62,485 nucleotides of DNA from Sphingomonas sp. CROZ-RG-20F-R02-07 (GTDB lineage Bacteria; Pseudomonadota; Alphaproteobacteria; Sphingomonadales; Sphingomonadaceae), in contig NZ_JAKNQJ010000016.1 of assembly GCF_022662335.1 (NCBI RefSeq), positions 1 to 62,485 on the forward strand, written 5' to 3'. Positions within the stretch are counted from its first letter, which is position 1, and each line of letters begins with the position of its first letter. The notes below the pieces were generated by a model. That model did no database searches and was not told the origin of the DNA. It saw only the letters and a program-made list of their open reading frames with translations. The translations under genes and the position numbers were made by a program. Positions 1 through 7,623 of the stretch are shown here, piece after piece.

Positions 1-315
1 GCGGCGGTGGCGAGCGGCGTAGGCGGCGTCGCGCGCGCGGGCGGCTCGGCTGCCGTGCAGGCGATCAGCAGCCCGCTGCGGCGAGCGCCGGCGGCGATGG
101 GCGAAAGCTACCGCTCCGGCGCGGGTAGCGCGTCCGGCGCCGCGCCGGCCGCAGCAGCGGCTGACTCCATTGCCTCCTCCGGTGAACCCGGCTGGGCGCG
201 CGCCATGCGCCGGCGCCAGTCCGTCCACCAGGGCGCTTCCACCGCCGCTCACGCCGTTCGCGCAGGCGACGGCTCCGGCTCCGGCTCCTCCGTTTCTGTC
301 AGCGAAGGCGAGTGA
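1..315 (+). CDS. trbL: TrbL conjugal transfer protein, C-terminal tail (partial)
   Basis: This is the last ~104 codons of a gene that begins before the window. What is visible is an Ala/Gly/Ser-rich tail followed by a basic segment with GEPGWARAMRRRQ and a stretch with GASTAAHAVRAGDG, which is the usual end of TrbL/VirB6-like inner-membrane channel proteins; the membrane-spanning part lies outside. TrbL forms part of the inner-membrane complex of the P-type conjugation apparatus. Its stop codon overlaps the ATG of the next gene (TGATG), as expected in the order trbL-trbF-trbG-trbI. The identification rests on this tail and on synteny. Confidence 0.82.
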   Translation, partial: AAVASGVGGVARAGGSAAVQAISSPLRRAPAAMGESYRSGAGSASGAAPAAAAADSIASSGEPGWARAMRRRQSVHQGASTAAHAVRAGDGSGSGSSVSVSEGE

Positions 316-998
316 TGTTCTTCAAGCGATCCGACGTGCGCTACGGGCGCACCCCCGAACCCGAAACGCCCTACCAGCGCGCCGCTCAAGCGTGGGACGA
401 CCGCATCGGGTCCGCTCGCGTTCAAGCCAAGAACTGGCGCCTGATGGCGTTCGGCTCCCTGTTCCTTTCCGGCGGCCTCGCCGCCGGACTCGTCTGGCAG
501 TCGGCAACAGGCTCGATCGTGCCCTGGGTCGTGCAGGTCGACCGCCTCGGCCAGGCGCAGGCCGTCGCGCCCGCCGACGCGGCCTACCAGCCGACCGATC
601 CGCAGGTGGCATGGCATTTGGCCCGGTTCGTCGAGGAAGTCCGCTCCGTTCCGGCGGATCCCATCGTCCTGCGGCAGAACTGGCTTCGCGCGTACGATTA
701 CACGACGAGCTCAGGCGCCTTGGCACTGAGCGATTACGCCCGCACCAACGACCCGTTCGCCAAGCTCGGGCACAGCCAAGTCTCGGTCGAGATCGGCAGC
801 GTCATTCGGGCCTCGCCCGCGAGCTTCCGGGTCGCATGGACCGAGCGCCGCTTCCAAGACGGCGCTCTCGCCGCGACCGAACGCTGGACGGCCATCCTGA
901 CGGTCGCGGTCCAGACCCCCCGCGACGCCGAGACGCTCAAGAAGAACCCCCTCGGTGTCTACGTCACCGCCCTCAACTGGTCCAAGGAGCTCGGCTGA
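315..998 (+). CDS. trbF: TrbF, VirB8-like conjugal transfer protein
   Basis: This gene encodes a 227-residue bitopic inner-membrane protein of the mating-pair-formation complex, the TrbF/VirB8 assembly factor linking channel and core complex. A cytoplasmic N-terminus with the motif TPYQRAAQAWDDRIGSAR precedes one membrane helix at about residues 45-65, then a periplasmic NTF2-like VirB8 domain containing NWLRAYDYT and WTERRF. ATG at 315 overlaps the trbL stop; a GTG three bases upstream is a less likely start. The stop overlaps the trbG ATG, so translation is probably coupled. Length is normal and no defect is visible. Confidence 0.93.
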   Translation: MFFKRSDVRYGRTPEPETPYQRAAQAWDDRIGSARVQAKNWRLMAFGSLFLSGGLAAGLVWQSATGSIVPWVVQVDRLGQAQAVAPADAAYQPTDPQVAWHLARFVEEVRSVPADPIVLRQNWLRAYDYTTSSGALALSDYARTNDPFAKLGHSQVSVEIGSVIRASPASFRVAWTERRFQDGALAATERWTAILTVAVQTPRDAETLKKNPLGVYVTALNWSKELG

Positions 999-1990
999 TG
1001 CGCTTGCCGTTACTCGGGGGCGTGCTGCTTGCCTCCGCTTCGCTGTCCGCCTGCGCGCACAAGTTCACGCCGCCGGAAATTACCTACGACGAAGCGCCAA
1101 AGGCGGCGGTGCTCGAGCCCGACCCGCCACCGCCGGTGCAGATCGTGGCGGTGCCCCAGCCTTTGCCCTTGCCCGGCCAGCTGAAGCCATTGCCAGGACC
1201 CGGCCGCACCGCGCTGTCCGAGCGGGCCGATCCCCGTGCGCGGGTCGAGGCGGCGAACGGCGCCGCGCGCATCCAGCCGACCCGCGCCGGCTACCTCAAC
1301 GCCGTCCAGGTCTACCCCTTCACGGACGGGGCGCTCTACCAGCTCTACGCCGCGCCGGGGCAGATCACTGACATCGCCTTGGAGCCCGGCGAGCAGCTCG
1401 CGGGAACGGGGCCGGTTGCCGCCGGCGACACGGTGCGCTGGATCATCGGCGACACCGAGAGCGGGTCGGGCGCGTCCAAGCGCGTCCACATCCTGGTCAA
1501 GCCGTCGCGCGCCGATCTCCTCACCAACCTCGTCATCAACACCGACCGCCGCACCTATCATGTCGAGATGCGCTCGACCGAGCGGACGTACATGGCCTCG
1601 GTCTCCTGGTCCTACGCCGCCGATCAGCTCATCGCCTTGCGCCAGCAAACCGTCCGGGCAGAGGCGGCGCAGCCTGTGGCGAGCGGGATCGATGTCGACG
1701 CGCTCAACTTCCGTTACCGGGTCGAGGGCGACACCCCGGCGTGGCGTCCGCTGCGCGCCTATGACGACGGCCGGCAGGTGTTCGTCGAATTCCCCCGTGG
1801 GATCGCCCAGGGCGAGATGCCGCCCTTGTGGGTCATCGGCGCAGCCGGCGGCGCCGAGCTGGTCAACTACCGCGTTCGCGGCCGCTTCATGATCGTCGAC
1901 CGCCTGTTCGCCGCCGCCGAACTGCGGCTGGGTAGCGACCACCAGAAGAAGGTGCGGATCGTCCGGACCGACGGAAGGCCGGCCTCGTGA
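998..1990 (+). CDS. trbG: TrbG, VirB9-like conjugal transfer lipoprotein
   Basis: This gene encodes a 330-residue outer-membrane-associated core component of the conjugative type IV secretion channel. The N-terminus is a lipoprotein signal with the lipobox LSAC at about residues 16-19. A Pro-rich linker follows, then the VirB9/CagX-type beta domain with ALYQLYAAPGQITDIALEPGE and WIIGDTESG, and a C-terminal CagX part with FRYRVEGDTPAWRPLRAYDDG. It starts inside the trbF stop (TGATG) and its own stop overlaps the GTG of trbI, so trbF, trbG and trbI form one translationally coupled unit. The family assignment is clear. Confidence 0.94.
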   Translation: MRLPLLGGVLLASASLSACAHKFTPPEITYDEAPKAAVLEPDPPPPVQIVAVPQPLPLPGQLKPLPGPGRTALSERADPRARVEAANGAARIQPTRAGYLNAVQVYPFTDGALYQLYAAPGQITDIALEPGEQLAGTGPVAAGDTVRWIIGDTESGSGASKRVHILVKPSRADLLTNLVINTDRRTYHVEMRSTERTYMASVSWSYAADQLIALRQQTVRAEAAQPVASGIDVDALNFRYRVEGDTPAWRPLRAYDDGRQVFVEFPRGIAQGEMPPLWVIGAAGGAELVNYRVRGRFMIVDRLFAAAELRLGSDHQKKVRIVRTDGRPAS

Positions 1991-3276
1991 GCGGCCCGGA
2001 CGGCGAGCTCGAGCCTGACCACGAAGAGGAAGGTCAGGATCCGTTTCCATCCGCAGCGTCCGGTCGCCTGGACGGTGTGCGGACGGACCGGGAGATCGCG
2101 GCCGAGCTCCGGCTCCGCCCGGAACGGCCGCGCGTGATGCGCCTGTCCCGGCGGGTTCTCGCGACACTCGCCGGAGTGTCGGCGATCGCCGTGGCGGGCG
2201 CGCTCAGCTTCGCATTGTGGCCGCACGGGGCGAAGGCACCGACGCAGGAGCTCTACAGCACCGGCACCAGGCAGACGCCCGATGGGCTGAACGGCCTGCC
2301 ACGCGACTATAGCGGGCTGCCGAAGCCGGTCCCGCAGCTTGGGCCGCCGCTGCCGGGCGATCTCGGCAAGCCGATCCTGAACGCGGGTGCGTCGGCCCCG
2401 GGGATGCCCGCGCCCGCTCAGCCCAACCCTGAGGCGCAGCGCCTCGCGCAGGAACGGCAACGGCTCGTCCAGGAGATCGAGGCCGCGCGGACCAGCCGGC
2501 TGTTTGCGAGCGAGGCACGCGCCGCCACGCAACCTGCCGCGGCTGCTGGCTCTGGTCCGCCGGGCGGAACGGCGCCGCTGGTCGACCAAGCCGCGCTCGG
2601 CTCCATAGTCGGTGGTGCTTCCCAGCCAACGGAGAGCGACCGCAAGCTTGCCTTCCTGAATGGTCCCGTCGACCGCCGCGTGACCAGCGCAGATGCCGTT
2701 CAAGCTCCTGCCGCCAACAGCGTTCTTCAAGCCGGCGCGGTCATCCCCGCCGCGCTGTTGACCGGACTGCGCTCCGATCTCCCCGGCCAGATAACCGCGC
2801 AGGTGACCGAGGCCGTCTACGACAGCCCGACCGGCAAAATGCTGCTCATCCCCCAAGGTGCGCGGCTGATCGGGCAGTACGACGCCGAGGTGACATTCGG
2901 TCAGAACCGGGCGCTGCTTGTATGGAACAGGATCGTCATGCCGAACGGGCGGTCCGTCGTCCTGGAACGCCAGCCCGGCGCCGATGCCGAGGGGTATGCC
3001 GGACTGCAGGACCGGATCGACAATCATTGGGGCGCGCTGTTCAAGGCGGCGCTCCTCTCGACCATCCTGTCTGCGGGATCGGAGGCCGGAACGTCGAACG
3101 ACGAGAACAGTCTCGTCGACGCGATCCGGCGCGGCGCGTCGGACTCCATCAGCCAGACAGGCCGGCAAGTGGTCGGGCGTTCGCTGCAGGTTCAGCCGAC
3201 GATCACCGTGCGGCCAGGGTTCCCGGTTCGCGTAATCGTGACACGCGACCTTGTGATGGAGCCCTACGCGGGCTGA
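1987..3276 (+). CDS. trbI: TrbI, VirB10-like conjugal transfer protein
   Basis: This gene encodes a 429-residue protein of the TrbI/VirB10 family, which spans the periplasm and links the inner and outer membranes in the conjugation core complex. It has a charged cytoplasmic N-terminus, one membrane helix at about residues 57-76, a Pro-rich periplasmic linker at about 85-150, a short Gln/Arg/Glu-rich coiled segment, and a conserved C-terminal beta-barrel domain with AGAVIPAALLTGLRSDLPGQ, LLIPQGARLIGQYDAEV and VWNRIVMPNG. GTG at 1987 is chosen because it overlaps the trbG stop and gives the usual short N-terminus. Ten bases separate it from the DUF2274 gene. Confidence 0.95.
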   Translation: MSGPDGELEPDHEEEGQDPFPSAASGRLDGVRTDREIAAELRLRPERPRVMRLSRRVLATLAGVSAIAVAGALSFALWPHGAKAPTQELYSTGTRQTPDGLNGLPRDYSGLPKPVPQLGPPLPGDLGKPILNAGASAPGMPAPAQPNPEAQRLAQERQRLVQEIEAARTSRLFASEARAATQPAAAAGSGPPGGTAPLVDQAALGSIVGGASQPTESDRKLAFLNGPVDRRVTSADAVQAPAANSVLQAGAVIPAALLTGLRSDLPGQITAQVTEAVYDSPTGKMLLIPQGARLIGQYDAEVTFGQNRALLVWNRIVMPNGRSVVLERQPGADAEGYAGLQDRIDNHWGALFKAALLSTILSAGSEAGTSNDENSLVDAIRRGASDSISQTGRQVVGRSLQVQPTITVRPGFPVRVIVTRDLVMEPYAG

Positions 3277-3286
3277 CGGGGGAAAT

Positions 3287-3580
3287 ATGTCGAAGCTCAA
3301 GCTCGGTGCGATTGCGGACGAAAAGCCGGTACGGGTCACCCACGAGCTGCCGCCTGTCGTGCATCGCGACCTCGTCGCGTACTCAGAGGCGCTGGCGCGC
3401 GAGACCGGCGCCTTTGTCGAGCCGGTCAAGCTTATCGCTCCGATGCTCGAGCGGTTCATGGCGACCGATCGCGCATTCGCCAAAGCCCGGAGGACCTTGC
3501 CGGCCGCGCCAGCTACGACGATGGGTGTGTCGCCCGGCGCTCCGCGGCCCGCAGGCGAGCCGAACTCAGAAAGCGCCTGA
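3287..3580 (+). CDS. DUF2274 domain-containing protein
   Basis: This gene encodes a 97-residue protein of the DUF2274 family. Recognisable parts are the N-terminal MSKLKLGAI, the segment VRVTHELPPVVHRDLVAYSEAL, and the helix containing PVKLIAPMLERFMATDRAF. Genes of this family commonly sit directly after trbI in alphaproteobacterial conjugative elements, as here, so it is probably an accessory conjugation or element-maintenance protein, possibly a small DNA-binding protein; no function is established from the sequence. A GGGGGA box lies just ahead of the ATG. Its last 68 bases overlap the 3' end of the oppositely oriented LysR gene. Confidence 0.85.
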   Translation: MSKLKLGAIADEKPVRVTHELPPVVHRDLVAYSEALARETGAFVEPVKLIAPMLERFMATDRAFAKARRTLPAAPATTMGVSPGAPRPAGEPNSESA

Positions 3581-4445
3581 ATCCCGGATTGTCGTTCGAT
3601 TGCGACCAGACGAGGCTGAACGGAATCTCCTCGTGGTCCAGAGGTCGGAACGCCACTCCAGGGTAGGTCACGCCGGCTTCAGCCTCTCCGACAAGGCTGA
3701 GCCCTTGGGCGAGACCGACCAGCGCCAGCAGCGTCTCCCGTTGTACCGAGAGCTGTTCTACATTGGGGTGCCTCCCGAGGTCGGCCAAGCTGCGGATGAT
3801 ATAGTCCTGGATCTCCGGGCCGGGGTCCACGTGGCTGACGATGAACCGCTCATTCTCCAGCTGCTTCCAAAAGATCAGCTTCGCCGTGGCCAGATGATGA
3901 TGGTCCGGCAGCGCGACCATGACGCGCTCGCGCCAGAGTTCTTCGAGCTCGCAGCGTGGAGAGAGCGGCGCCCCGGCGACGAAGGCGAAATCGAGCGTGA
4001 GCGCCCGGACGGCGGCGATGTTCTCTGCAGACGAGCCCTCCACCACCTCGAGCTCCAGCCCCGGATGATCACGGACGAAAGACGCCAACAGATGCCGCGA
4101 GAACCCGCACGCGATTGAGGCAACGACTCCGAGGCGCAGGCGGCCTTCAGCCCCTGTGCTGTTCTGCAGCGCCGTCCGCTTCAGCGCCCCGACGTCCGAC
4201 AGGATCGAACGTGCCCGCTTCAGCACCCGCAATCCCGCAGTCGTCGCCTGCACGCCCCGGCGCGTCCGATGGAACAGGGATACGCCGAGCGTATCCTCCA
4301 GCGAACGGACGCGACGACTGACAGCTGAGGTGCGAACGCCGAGCATCTGCCCCGCCAGGCGGAAACTCCCGTTCTCCGAAACCAGAACGGCATAGGCCAG
4401 CGACGTCAGGTCGAGCGTGTCTTCGGACACTGAAGCTTTGGGCAT
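3513..4445 (-). CDS. LysR-family transcriptional regulator of the conjugative element
   Basis: This gene encodes a 310-residue LysR-type regulator. An N-terminal winged helix-turn-helix lies at about residues 15-75 (LAYAVLVSENGSFRLAGQMLGVR, then VSRRVRSLEDTLGVSLFHR). A substrate-binding co-inducer domain follows, with LRLGVVASIACGFSRHLLASF and the hinge into the second lobe. LysR genes convergent with the trb/DUF2274 end are a recurrent arrangement in conjugative elements of sphingomonads and rhizobia, so it may control transfer or an accessory gene of the element; that role is inferred. The 3' end overlaps DUF2274 by 68 bp in antisense, so the two transcripts must collide or share antisense RNA. 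Confidence 0.9.
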   Translation of the reverse strand: MPKASVSEDTLDLTSLAYAVLVSENGSFRLAGQMLGVRTSAVSRRVRSLEDTLGVSLFHRTRRGVQATTAGLRVLKRARSILSDVGALKRTALQNSTGAEGRLRLGVVASIACGFSRHLLASFVRDHPGLELEVVEGSSAENIAAVRALTLDFAFVAGAPLSPRCELEELWRERVMVALPDHHHLATAKLIFWKQLENERFIVSHVDPGPEIQDYIIRSLADLGRHPNVEQLSVQRETLLALVGLAQGLSLVGEAEAGVTYPGVAFRPLDHEEIPFSLVWSQSNDNPGFRRFLSSARLRAAERRATHPSS

Positions 4446-4607
4446 CCCGCTCCTGACCTATTGCACCGTTGATCGCTCAACGCATTGAGGGCACGTGCGT
4501 ATGCCGGTGAGCGTGCCGTTAGGCACCTTTGTGCAAGCCACGGAGGTTCGGCGGCGGCTCCACTCTTCAGCTGACCGGAGACGGCCCAGCTGTTCGTATA
4601 GCGTCAC

Positions 4608-4636
4608 TTGACACCGCACGGTGGAATGCTTAGCTG
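4608..4636 (+). promoter_or_regulatory. Candidate promoter of higBA
   Basis: A perfect -35 box TTGACA lies at 4608-4613, 17 bp before TAGCTG at 4631-4636, which is a weak -10. It sits just upstream of the toxin gene and would place transcription start close to the GTG at 4642, arguing against the in-frame GTG at 4621 as the toxin start. Found by eye only. Confidence 0.4.
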
Positions 4637-4641
4637 ATCCC

Positions 4642-4932
4642 GTGCGAATTCGAAACGTCATCCACAAGGGATTGCGGCGCTTCATCGCGGACGAGGACGC
4701 CAGCGGGTTGCAACCGGCTGTGGTGGAGAAGGTCCGCCGCATGGTGTCCTTCCTCCAGGACATGGAGCGCGAGGACGAACTGCGGACGGTTCTGAGCTGG
4801 AAGGCTCACCAGCTCACCGGCGACCGCAAGGGCGTCTGGAGCCTGTTCGTGACGAAGAACTGGCGGATGACGTTCCGGATCGACAGGCGAGAGATCGAGA
4901 TCATCGACCTGGACTATGAGGATTACCACTAG
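4642..4932 (+). CDS. higB: HigB/RelE-family toxin of a type II toxin-antitoxin system
   Basis: This gene encodes a 96-residue RelE/ParE-superfamily protein of the HigB branch, expected to act as a ribosome-dependent mRNA endonuclease. Visible features are the opening RIRNVIHKGLRRFI, a central helix pair, and the beta-strand core WKAHQLTGDRKGVWSLFVTKNWRMTFR followed by IEIIDLDYEDYH, typical of HigB. GTG at 4642 is preferred because the upstream GTG at 4621 lies inside the likely promoter; either is possible. The toxin gene comes first and the antitoxin second, 9 bp apart, which is the characteristic hig order. It probably stabilises the conjugative element. Confidence 0.9.
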   Translation: MRIRNVIHKGLRRFIADEDASGLQPAVVEKVRRMVSFLQDMEREDELRTVLSWKAHQLTGDRKGVWSLFVTKNWRMTFRIDRREIEIIDLDYEDYH

Positions 4933-4941
4933 GAGGTGGCC

Positions 4942-5274
4942 ATGAACGCGAGCGCAGGCATCCGCATGAAGCGGCCCGCCCACCCCGGCGGGTTCGTCAA
5001 ACACGAGATCATCGACCCGCTGGGCCTTTCGGTGACCCGCGCGGCGGAGGTGCTGGGCGTAACCCGCGCAACGCTCTCCACCCTGCTCAACGAGCGTGCC
5101 CACCTTTCGTCCGACATGGCGGTGCGGATCGAGAAGGCGTTCGGCGTGTCGATGGACACGCTGATGCGAATGCAGAACAGCTACGACATCGCCCAGGCCC
5201 GCGAACGGGCAGGGCAGATCAACGTAGCGCCTTTCAACGCTGCCGCCGAGCCACCGCGCGCAGCTGCGGTTTGA
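4942..5274 (+). CDS. higA: HigA-family antitoxin
   Basis: This gene encodes a 110-residue antitoxin of the HigA/VapI (XRE) family. The helix-turn-helix spans about residues 30-65 with LGLSVTRAAEVLGVTRATLSTLL and NERAHLSSDMAVRIEKAFGVS. The tail from about residue 90 is Ala/Pro-rich and probably disordered. It should neutralise HigB and repress the higBA promoter. ATG at 4942 is chosen because a strong AGGAGG lies at 4931-4936, 5 bp upstream; the in-frame GTG at 4936 overlaps that ribosome site. The first bases lie just after the toxin stop, giving a compact operon. Confidence 0.92.
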   Translation: MNASAGIRMKRPAHPGGFVKHEIIDPLGLSVTRAAEVLGVTRATLSTLLNERAHLSSDMAVRIEKAFGVSMDTLMRMQNSYDIAQARERAGQINVAPFNAAAEPPRAAAV

Positions 5275-5618
5275 TGCGCCCTGATAAGTCGGCTGTGAAA
5301 TACTGGTACTGGGCTGACCGGCTGATTTCGAGGTTAAGCTGGTGCTGGGCAGACCGTCTGCTCTTGAGGTGATTCTGGTGGATAGCCGCCCGTCCGCTTT
5401 GGAGTTGCGATTGGCGTAAACGGACTTTCATTCAGGAGGCGGGGCAGGGGCCTGCTCAACCGCTCTAACGGTGATAACGGCCTGCCTACTATCGCACGCC
5501 AGCAAGCTCAAAAACCGGACCATTGTTCATTTGGCGAATTAGCCTGAATCGATATCACCAAGTCTACCGACCGTTCGCCATTGCCGGTTGAGCGTGCCAG
5601 CGTTCTGAGCTTGTCCCG
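5275..5618. other. Gene-free junction between conjugation module and accessory region
   Basis: This 344-bp stretch holds no convincing gene. Its first half contains the 36-bp imperfect tandem repeats listed separately; the second half shows nothing recognisable. It lies between higA and the broken end of the porin gene, so it may mark an insertion or deletion boundary. Confidence 0.5.
5285..5420. repeat. Imperfect 36-bp tandem repeats (about 3.5 units)
   Basis: Successive units share a core of the form AGGTxAxxCTGGTGxTGGGCxGACCGxCTG spaced 36 bp apart, most clearly around 5327-5362 and 5363-5398, with a more diverged unit before and a partial one after. In one forward frame the units encode a 12-residue pattern EV-LVLGRPSAL, interrupted by stops, so this could be a decayed repeat protein or a non-coding repeat such as an iteron-like site. 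Confidence 0.5.
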
Positions 5619-6371
5619 TCACCACCCGCGCAGTTTCGAATGACGAGCAACGTCGCTGTTCGACGGTGGGCGGTCGTCCAGTCGGAACGTCGTCCGCGCG
5701 GGATCGTCGGGATCGTTGGGCACGCCGTCGAACACGCCCAGCCGGACGCGGATGCTCCGGTCGGTATCGTCCAGCCAGCCGACCGCGCCCAGGCCGCTGT
5801 TGGGATAGATCGAGGGGCCGTTGAGACCGCTGTGCGACAGGCTGGGGCCGACGCCGAACGACGAGTTGACGAACAGCGCCGCCACATTGTGCACGTCGAA
5901 CTGCGAGTTGAGGTCGATCACGCCCGCCTCGACCCCGCCCAGGCTGCCGCTCGCGCTGATCCAGGCGTTGTAGATGCGGAAGCCCCGTACGCCCTCGATG
6001 TTGTCGATGCCCTGGATGTCGCTGACCAGGTCGCCGCTGATCTTGCGTCCGTTGGTCAATCCGACGTCGGCGCGGGCGGCGAGCCACGGCGCGCCGAGCC
6101 GCGTGCCATCGAACTCCGCCACGCCCTCCAGCTTGTCCAGCAGCCGGTTGCCGCGCGCGATGCCGCCCGACACGTCGGCCACCTCGTCGAGCGTCAGCTG
6201 CGCGCTCGCCGTCACCAGCGGCGGCGTCGGATCGGCCTGCGCCGCTGCCGAAGGTGCGGTCACCGCCAGCGACGCCAGCAGCGCGCCACAGGCGAGCAGC
6301 GGCCGGCTAGAGACCCGAGCCTTCCGGATCGGACTGGGAGGCGGCCGGATTGTGCGATAGGCAAGGATCAT
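5619..6371 (-). pseudogene. OprB-type carbohydrate porin, 3'-truncated
   Basis: The reading frame gives 250 residues: an N-terminal signal sequence (SSRPLLACGALLASLAV, cleavage near AAAQA), then the first part of an OprB-family outer-membrane porin, with LEGVAEFDGTRLGAPWLAARADV, FRIYNAWISASGSLGGVEAGVIDLNSQFDVH and NSSFGVGPSLSHSGLNGPSIYPNSGLG. OprB porins admit sugars and are normally about 400 residues. Similarity stops near residue 225 (plus-strand position about 5700) and the last ~20 residues look foreign, so the second half of the barrel is missing. It is therefore called a pseudogene. The loss coincides with the border of the trb/higBA module. The ATG at 6371 overlaps a divergent ATG at 6370; an internal start is possible. 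Confidence 0.7.
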
Positions 6372-6726
6372 GATCGCTCCCGAAACACTCGCCGCCGTCG
6401 TCGCCGCGCTGGGGGTGCTTGTAGCGCCGACGGGCCGGACGTCACCCTCCGCCGTGCCGGCGATCGCCGCGCCGCGATGCGAGAGCGGCTATGCGAGCGG
6501 CGCCGACCTCGACGAGCGGCTGTCCCGCGCGACACGCGACCTCCTCGCCTGCCTCCGGCGTGACGCGATCGAGCCGCGGGTCGCCCGCCGGGCACTGGCG
6601 GCGATCGCGACGTTGCGCGACACGTCGGCGTACGACCAGCGGCGCGGCTGGGGCAATCTGACGATCGGTCGCGAGCGACGGGGCTCGGCTCGGCTCGCGA
6701 GCATCATGCGCTCGGCCGGGCTGTGA
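6370..6726 (+). CDS. Hypothetical protein
   Basis: This frame encodes 118 residues. It begins with a hydrophobic Ala/Val-rich segment (about residues 5-20) that could be a signal peptide, followed by a basic, Arg/Ala-rich part with two Cys residues (near positions 37 and 61) and a helix-rich middle. I do not recognise a family. It starts on the opposite strand to the porin gene with the two ATGs overlapping, and codon usage is similar to its neighbours. The start is uncertain and the gene could be spurious. Confidence 0.4.
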   Translation: MIAPETLAAVVAALGVLVAPTGRTSPSAVPAIAAPRCESGYASGADLDERLSRATRDLLACLRRDAIEPRVARRALAAIATLRDTSAYDQRRGWGNLTIGRERRGSARLASIMRSAGL

Positions 6727-6834
6727 TGACGTCGACCCGGCACGTGAGCGATGGCGCGGACGCCAAGCGCCGCGCAGGCGCCGCATCCACCCGGTCGTGA
6801 GCCGTCATACCAGCCGATCGGAAAGCAAACCGGA

Positions 6835-7623
6835 ATGGAAAACCTCTTGCGCTCGACCAGCCTCCTCGCCGTCGCGCTCCTCCTCTTCGTCCTCCTGCTG
6901 GTCGCGACCCAGGCGGGGCGGTTGATCGGCAGGCGCCAGCGCAGCAAGGGGGAGGACAAGGACTCGAGTTCGCTCGCGACCGGGATGCTCGGCATCTTTG
7001 CGCTGCTGATTGCGTTCACCTACTCGCTGTCGCTCGCGCGCTACGACGCGCGCCGGGGAATGGTGCTTCAGGAGGCGAACGCGATCGGAACGACCGCGAA
7101 TTACGCACTGATGCTGCCGCCGCAGCATCGCTCACCGGTCATGGCGATGCTCAGAGACTATACGAAGCTTCGGATCGGCCTGGGCGCGCCGTTCGACGAT
7201 GCGAAGTTCGCGCGCGACATCGCGACATCCAACGCCGTGCTGACCCGGCTGTGGGGGCAGGCGACCGCGATCACCGCCGAACAGCCCCAGTCGCTGCCCG
7301 CCTACCGGTTCGTCTCCGCGCTCAACGAGCAGACCAACATCGCCGAGGCGCGGCTGACGGCGCTGCGCAACCACGTGCCGGTCACCGTCCTCGTCGTGCT
7401 GACCGCGATCGCGATGCTGTCGCTCGGATTCGCGGGCTACAGCGCGACGTTGGGCGGGTTCGACCGTTACGTCGGGCTGACGATCATGGCCGCCGCGATC
7501 ACGATGCTGATCGCGCTGACGATCGATCTCGACCGGCCTGACCGGGGCTCGATCGAGATATCCGTCCAGCCGCTGACCGATGCGCTGGCCGCGCTGCCCG
7601 ACGGGAACCAGACCGCTCCCTAG
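6835..7623 (+). CDS. DUF4239/bestrophin-like membrane protein
   Basis: This gene encodes a 262-residue membrane protein. Two N-terminal membrane helices (about residues 8-27 and 47-67, with LGIFALLIAFTYSLSLARYD), a soluble helical middle (about 70-180) with NAIGTTANYALMLP, and two C-terminal helices (about 182-205 and 213-232) give the 2+soluble+2 layout of DUF4239 proteins, which are distantly bestrophin-like. An anion-channel role is possible but not shown. ATG at 6835 starts at the first helix; upstream in-frame codons look non-coding. It converges with the MscS gene, and the two stop codons overlap by 4 bp. Confidence 0.65.
   Translation: MENLLRSTSLLAVALLLFVLLLVATQAGRLIGRRQRSKGEDKDSSSLATGMLGIFALLIAFTYSLSLARYDARRGMVLQEANAIGTTANYALMLPPQHRSPVMAMLRDYTKLRIGLGAPFDDAKFARDIATSNAVLTRLWGQATAITAEQPQSLPAYRFVSALNEQTNIAEARLTALRNHVPVTVLVVLTAIAMLSLGFAGYSATLGGFDRYVGLTIMAAAITMLIALTIDLDRPDRGSIEISVQPLTDALAALPDGNQTAP

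Noticed and set aside
170..997. Upstream extension of the trbG frame
   Set aside because: It overlaps trbL and trbF in another frame and has Arg/Pro-rich shadow composition; the lipoprotein signal starts at 998.
5285..5420. CRISPR array
   Set aside because: Units are imperfect and contiguous with no unique spacers, so these are tandem repeats only.
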